A DNA stretch of 45,140 bases. Origin: Bacteroidota bacterium. GTDB lineage: Bacteria; Bacteroidota; Bacteroidia; Chitinophagales; Chitinophagaceae. The notes beneath the pieces are model-generated. The model did no database searches and had not been told where the DNA came from. It was given only the letters and a program-made list of their open reading frames with translations. The position numbers and the translations under genes were made by a program. Below, one piece after another: positions 41,954-45,140 of the stretch. Positions within the stretch are counted from its first letter, which is position 1. Every line of letters starts with the position of its first letter. The stretch spans positions 1-45,140 of the forward strand of contig VBAT01000023.1 in NCBI GenBank assembly GCA_005884665.1. Direction: 5' to 3'.

Positions 41954-42167
41954 CGGAAAGAACCAAATCTCGAGATCCAAGAACCAAAAAAATCCGAATC
42001 TGTAAATCCGAAAATCGAAAAAAAGACATCGGATCATTCGGAGTTTTTATTTACATCTTTGGGTTCTTAGTTTAAAAGAAATCGAAAATAAAAATATTTA
42101 ATCAATAGCTCCCCTACATTCAAATTTCGGATTTCAAGCTTTTTATTTCGAATTTCTTTGGTTCTTG
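41954..42167. repeat. AAGAACCAAA word island between convergent genes
   Basis: GAAAGAACCAAATC, CAAGAACCAAAAAAATCCGAATC and TCCGAAAATCGAAAAAAAGAC at the left face GAGTTTTTATTTACATCTTTGGG, TTCTTAGTTT, TTTCGAATTTCTTTGG and TTCTTGTCATTTGGTTCTTGG at the right (to 42183). The halves are inverted and would form a long imperfect stem between converging genes. It matches the islands at 31812-31982 and 36647-36722. Confidence 0.6.
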
Positions 42168-43328
42168 TCATTTGGTTCTTGGTGCTTTCAATAAATAAAC
42201 TTCGCTGCCAGCAAGCAAGAAACAACCCAGACCATAGTCTTCAAAATCCGGGTAATGATCATAGGCAACTGGCTGCCCGTCTTTAGGTTCCTTACCTGTT
42301 CCCTGAACATATCCCAGCGCACCATCGGGATGTACACATTCTTTAACCAGGGCATTCCACGCTTTTTGTACTGCCGGTAAATAAATGTTACGGTCGATAA
42401 TATTGTTGTTGATGCCCCAGGCCATACCATATACGAACAAAGCTGTTCCCGAAAGTTCTTTTCCTCCAAAATGATCTGGATCATGCAGGCTTACGTTCCA
42501 GAAACCATCTTCCCGCTGAATAGGCAGCAGGGCAGCCAGCATGTCCTTATAGTCTTGCAAATATTCACCATAATGCAAATCGGTTTTAGGCAAGGCAGAG
42601 AGAATTCTGACCAGGGCGGCTACAACCCAACCATTCCCACGGCTCCAGTAACAATTTTTCCCGTTAGGTTCTTTATATGGCGGAACGAAATCCTTATCCC
42701 TCCACCAGAGTTTATCGACGGGATTGTAAAGACCATTTCCTCCATGCTTATATTTTGTAAAAGCATACATTTCGTACATCCTTCTGAAATAACCGGTGTC
42801 GTTGTAAAGGTTTCCCAACCTTACAAACACAGGCATCGCCATTTGTATTGCATCGACCCAGTTCCAGTCGTCCACTTTGCTCGTCAGCATCATCGAATCA
42901 ACAGATATTTTAATGTCTTTTACCCGTTCCGGGTGTTGTTTATTATCGAGCAAATACAAATCAATGTAGGTTTGACTGCAGCATTGATTGTCGGCATTCC
43001 TGGTTTTTACTCCGCCCCGCAAGCCCCATTGATGTTTCTCGCCCCATTGCACTGCATAATCGTAATATTCTTTTTTGCTGTCAATGGAATATAACGCCAT
43101 CAATCCTTCATAGTATACTGCCCGGGTCCAGATATTGCTGGGTCGTTCTATATTGGTAAAGATCGTCTTACCCGCATCCGGCCATTTGTCCATGAAATAT
43201 TTATTGGTCAGCCTCATGACAGTTAAAATTTCATTACTGCCAGAACTTGTTTGCGCTTTTTTAGAAGACGTGCAGCCGCTGATCGTAGCGACGATTGCAA
43301 TGAGGCAAACCAATTTTAATTTTTGCAT
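42168..43328 (-). CDS. GH105 unsaturated rhamnogalacturonyl hydrolase, lipoprotein
   Basis: This is a 386-residue glycoside hydrolase of the YteR/GH105 type that removes the unsaturated galacturonic acid left at the non-reducing end by rhamnogalacturonan lyases. The signal has a lipobox (ISGC, Cys19), so it is a lipoprotein. The (alpha/alpha)6 barrel signs are DDWNWVDAIQMAMPV with the likely catalytic Asp159, NCYWSRGNGW at 225-234, and GGKELSGTALFVYGMAWGI. It follows the partial glycosidase gene by 10 bases in the same operon. It provides the uronate for the KdgF-type cupin at 29672 and exposes rhamnose for the rhamnose cluster. The pathway link is inference. Confidence 0.92.
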   Translation of the reverse strand: MQKLKLVCLIAIVATISGCTSSKKAQTSSGSNEILTVMRLTNKYFMDKWPDAGKTIFTNIERPSNIWTRAVYYEGLMALYSIDSKKEYYDYAVQWGEKHQWGLRGGVKTRNADNQCCSQTYIDLYLLDNKQHPERVKDIKISVDSMMLTSKVDDWNWVDAIQMAMPVFVRLGNLYNDTGYFRRMYEMYAFTKYKHGGNGLYNPVDKLWWRDKDFVPPYKEPNGKNCYWSRGNGWVVAALVRILSALPKTDLHYGEYLQDYKDMLAALLPIQREDGFWNVSLHDPDHFGGKELSGTALFVYGMAWGINNNIIDRNIYLPAVQKAWNALVKECVHPDGALGYVQGTGKEPKDGQPVAYDHYPDFEDYGLGCFLLAGSEVYLLKAPRTK

Positions 43329-43338
43329 CTTGACGTTT

Positions 43339-45140
43339 TTAAAACATTTTTTTCAATCCTTCCCATCTTACTTTCCATTTCCCATCCTTCGGAATTCCAG
43401 GGTTAACAACTTTACTTCCTTCATAGCCGGCACACATCATGGCTATGGCCGCAAGCAACCCCCCATTGCCAGGCAGATAAATAGTGAGCCTGTTGTCCTG
43501 GTAATTATGTCCATTGTTTAAATAGGTATTTGTTTGAACAGGCATCAACAGAGCGTCGATTGCTTTATCAGGCATTCCGAGTCTTGTTGCAGTCATTGCT
43601 ACCATAGGGAAATCCCAACCCCAGGTATCTTTCCATGTCCAGTTGCTCCAGATCCAGTCAAAAGTATTCTTCATAATAGTCATGTCAACCAGCGGAGTTC
43701 GCGACAACATGCCTAAGGCGCCAAATACTGACGGATGATCCGTTTTGTATTCCGGGTTTGTATAGGAATCGGTAGCGCTTTCGGTAAACAAATATTTATT
43801 ATCCTGTACCGGCAAAGGCGAAAGCTTTTTCAACAGTTCATCCCATTTCTCATTTCGCGGAAGGTTCAGTCGCTCTCTCCATTTTTGCGCAAGATTCAAT
43901 GCCCAATGCCAATACACCAGCTCGTAGGTTGGATTAAAAGTTTCTTCGGCTTTAAATCGCTCTTGTGCAGCAATAACACCTTTACCCAAAATATACCTTT
44001 GCTTTATTGGGTCATAATAAGCATAGGATGCCATAAAATCGGCTGTCGCAAAAACCAGTTTTTTGTATTTGTCCAGTGTCCTTGAATCGGGATGGTCCCG
44101 GTACGCCAGCTCGGCAAAATAGATGATATGAGGTTGTTGCCATATTAAAAAAGCACCAACTGAGGAGGGACTTTCTTCTCCTTCGTTATCGGTCATTTTT
44201 TGCCATCTTACTCCTTCGTATCCCTGGCGCCTGGCTATTTTCTCTGCTTTGTCATACACCTTAATATACCACTCAAGGCTTTTTTCAAGTAACTCTGTTC
44301 TTCCCCATAATGCAAAATGAATTCCATGCCACCAATGCATTTCCAGGTGCGGTTTTCCATACCAGCTATTATAAGTGAGACCTGTTTCCTGCGGGGGATA
44401 ACGACCTGCGCATTGTACCCTGGTCAAATATTGCGAGAGGACGATCCTTCTCTCAAGTTCAAATGCTCTTTTATCGGTACTTCCTGAAAAATCGATGGCG
44501 CCTCCGCTTTGCCAGAATTTTTTCCAGGCATCGGCATTTGATCGTAATGTTTGATGAAAAAAAGAAACAGCGGTCGGCTCATTAAATAAAGGATGTTCAC
44601 CTTGCTTGAATTTTACTCTGACGAAGAAATCATCCTGCTTACTACTTGGGCTGATAAGATAACAATGTGATTTTACTTCCGTAACAGCAGCTTTTCCGCT
44701 CCAGGCCCATGAAGTATAGTAATAAAAACCGTCCAGCTCGTGTGATATTTTAACCCCTGTTGGAGAGTAACCAAATATTTCCGACTTATGTTTATCAACG
44801 GATGATCTGTTAGTTCCGACATCCTTCCAGTCACCGCTTGGGTAAGGAAATTGCAAACTTATTCTTAGCCGGCCTGTCTTGATGAGAGAAGATTTTACAT
44901 GTACAGCGATTATATCCTGATCGTTATGACATATTGTGGACACATTTACCATCACACCTTCGACCGAGAACCGGCTTTTAATCTCGCCAGTCCACATATT
45001 AAGCTCCTGGTGTATGTCACGGATATCATTTATCGTGGCAGGAGAGCCATTTTTCTTTATGATATCAAAACCTATATTGCCCAATTGTAAACGATGGGGG
45101 TTTTGCCGAAAATATTCCACTGCATTCCTGCTCCTTTCCG
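43339..45140 (-). CDS. Six-hairpin-like glycoside hydrolase, N-terminus cut by window edge
   Basis: The frame runs from the stop at 43339 through to the end of the window without a stop; a GTG at 45118-45120 is internal, since RSRNA precedes it in frame. About 600 residues are seen. The first half is beta-rich (TGRLRISLQFPYPSGDWKD, DDFFVRVKFKQGE), and the second half is an (alpha/alpha)6-type barrel (TYNSWYGKPHLEMHWWHGIHFALWGRTELLEKSLEWY, GFLIWQQPHIIYFAELAYR-like, NTFDWIWSNWTWKDTWGWDFPM). The order resembles GH65-like and other six-hairpin enzymes. I cannot assign a family or catalytic residues with confidence. It lies directly upstream of GH105 on the same strand, so it probably acts on the same rhamnose/uronate polysaccharide. 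Confidence 0.7.
   Translation of the reverse strand, partial: ERSRNAVEYFRQNPHRLQLGNIGFDIIKKNGSPATINDIRDIHQELNMWTGEIKSRFSVEGVMVNVSTICHNDQDIIAVHVKSSLIKTGRLRISLQFPYPSGDWKDVGTNRSSVDKHKSEIFGYSPTGVKISHELDGFYYYTSWAWSGKAAVTEVKSHCYLISPSSKQDDFFVRVKFKQGEHPLFNEPTAVSFFHQTLRSNADAWKKFWQSGGAIDFSGSTDKRAFELERRIVLSQYLTRVQCAGRYPPQETGLTYNSWYGKPHLEMHWWHGIHFALWGRTELLEKSLEWYIKVYDKAEKIARRQGYEGVRWQKMTDNEGEESPSSVGAFLIWQQPHIIYFAELAYRDHPDSRTLDKYKKLVFATADFMASYAYYDPIKQRYILGKGVIAAQERFKAEETFNPTYELVYWHWALNLAQKWRERLNLPRNEKWDELLKKLSPLPVQDNKYLFTESATDSYTNPEYKTDHPSVFGALGMLSRTPLVDMTIMKNTFDWIWSNWTWKDTWGWDFPMVAMTATRLGMPDKAIDALLMPVQTNTYLNNGHNYQDNRLTIYLPGNGGLLAAIAMMCAGYEGSKVVNPGIPKDGKWKVRWEGLKKMF

Overview
The window is chromosomal DNA from a member of the Bacteroidota, most likely of the Chitinophagaceae type. 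The signs are a SusC/SusD pair, a periplasmic propeller/Y_Y_Y sensor kinase and a related kinase-less regulator, a type IX secretion C-terminal domain, start regions without clear Shine-Dalgarno sequences, and intergenic spaces filled with degenerate word-like repeats and palindromes. No species can be named from the sequence alone.

Layout. 1-8546 is mostly housekeeping: electron transfer flavoprotein subunits (etfA, etfB, minus), a TPR protein, a possible small membrane protein, tilS, a rhomboid protease (minus), rlmH (minus) and a pair of M16 zinc-peptidase proteins, one with the zinc motif and one without (minus). 8765-12570 holds a phospholipase D-fold protein whose N-terminus is frameshifted, an epoxide hydrolase lying between two fragments related to tRNA-Arg, and an intact tRNA-Arg(ACG) with its terminator. 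12794-24179 is a glycan-uptake locus: a membrane-anchored LuxR-type regulator, SusC, SusD, a small lipoprotein and a GH2 enzyme with a C-terminal malectin-like region. 24251-29559 holds a small unknown protein, a frameshifted lipoprotein, and a NarL-type sensor kinase/response regulator pair.

29672-31759 encodes a KdgF-like cupin, a KDPG-type aldolase and a DgoK-type kinase. 31981-40312 is an L-rhamnose catabolic cluster: GntR-type regulator (minus), rhaT, bifunctional rhaEW, rhaM, rhaI, a 23S-intervening-sequence-type four-helix protein and an FGGY kinase (rhaB). The window ends with a type IX-secreted M43 metalloprotease and, on the minus strand, a GH105 lipoprotein preceded by a truncated six-hairpin-like glycosidase.

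The parts fit together as use of a rhamnose- and uronate-containing polysaccharide such as rhamnogalacturonan. GH105 would release an unsaturated uronate and expose rhamnose. KdgF, the kinase and the aldolase would handle the uronate-derived keto-deoxy sugar. RhaT, RhaM, RhaI, RhaB and RhaEW would take rhamnose to DHAP and lactate. The SusCD/GH2 locus may supply oligosaccharides. This link is inference from gene content.

The most unusual signals are: (1) a tRNA-Arg fragment whose D-loop is split by a palindrome that recurs elsewhere in the window, with a second related fragment on the other side of the epoxide hydrolase; (2) a shared inverted repeat (ATCCCC, six bases, GGGGAT) upstream of a lipoprotein gene and just before the response regulator, a candidate operator; (3) three genes each split by an apparent one-base indel; and (4) several families of intergenic word repeats, one of which is translated into the C-terminus of the four-helix protein.
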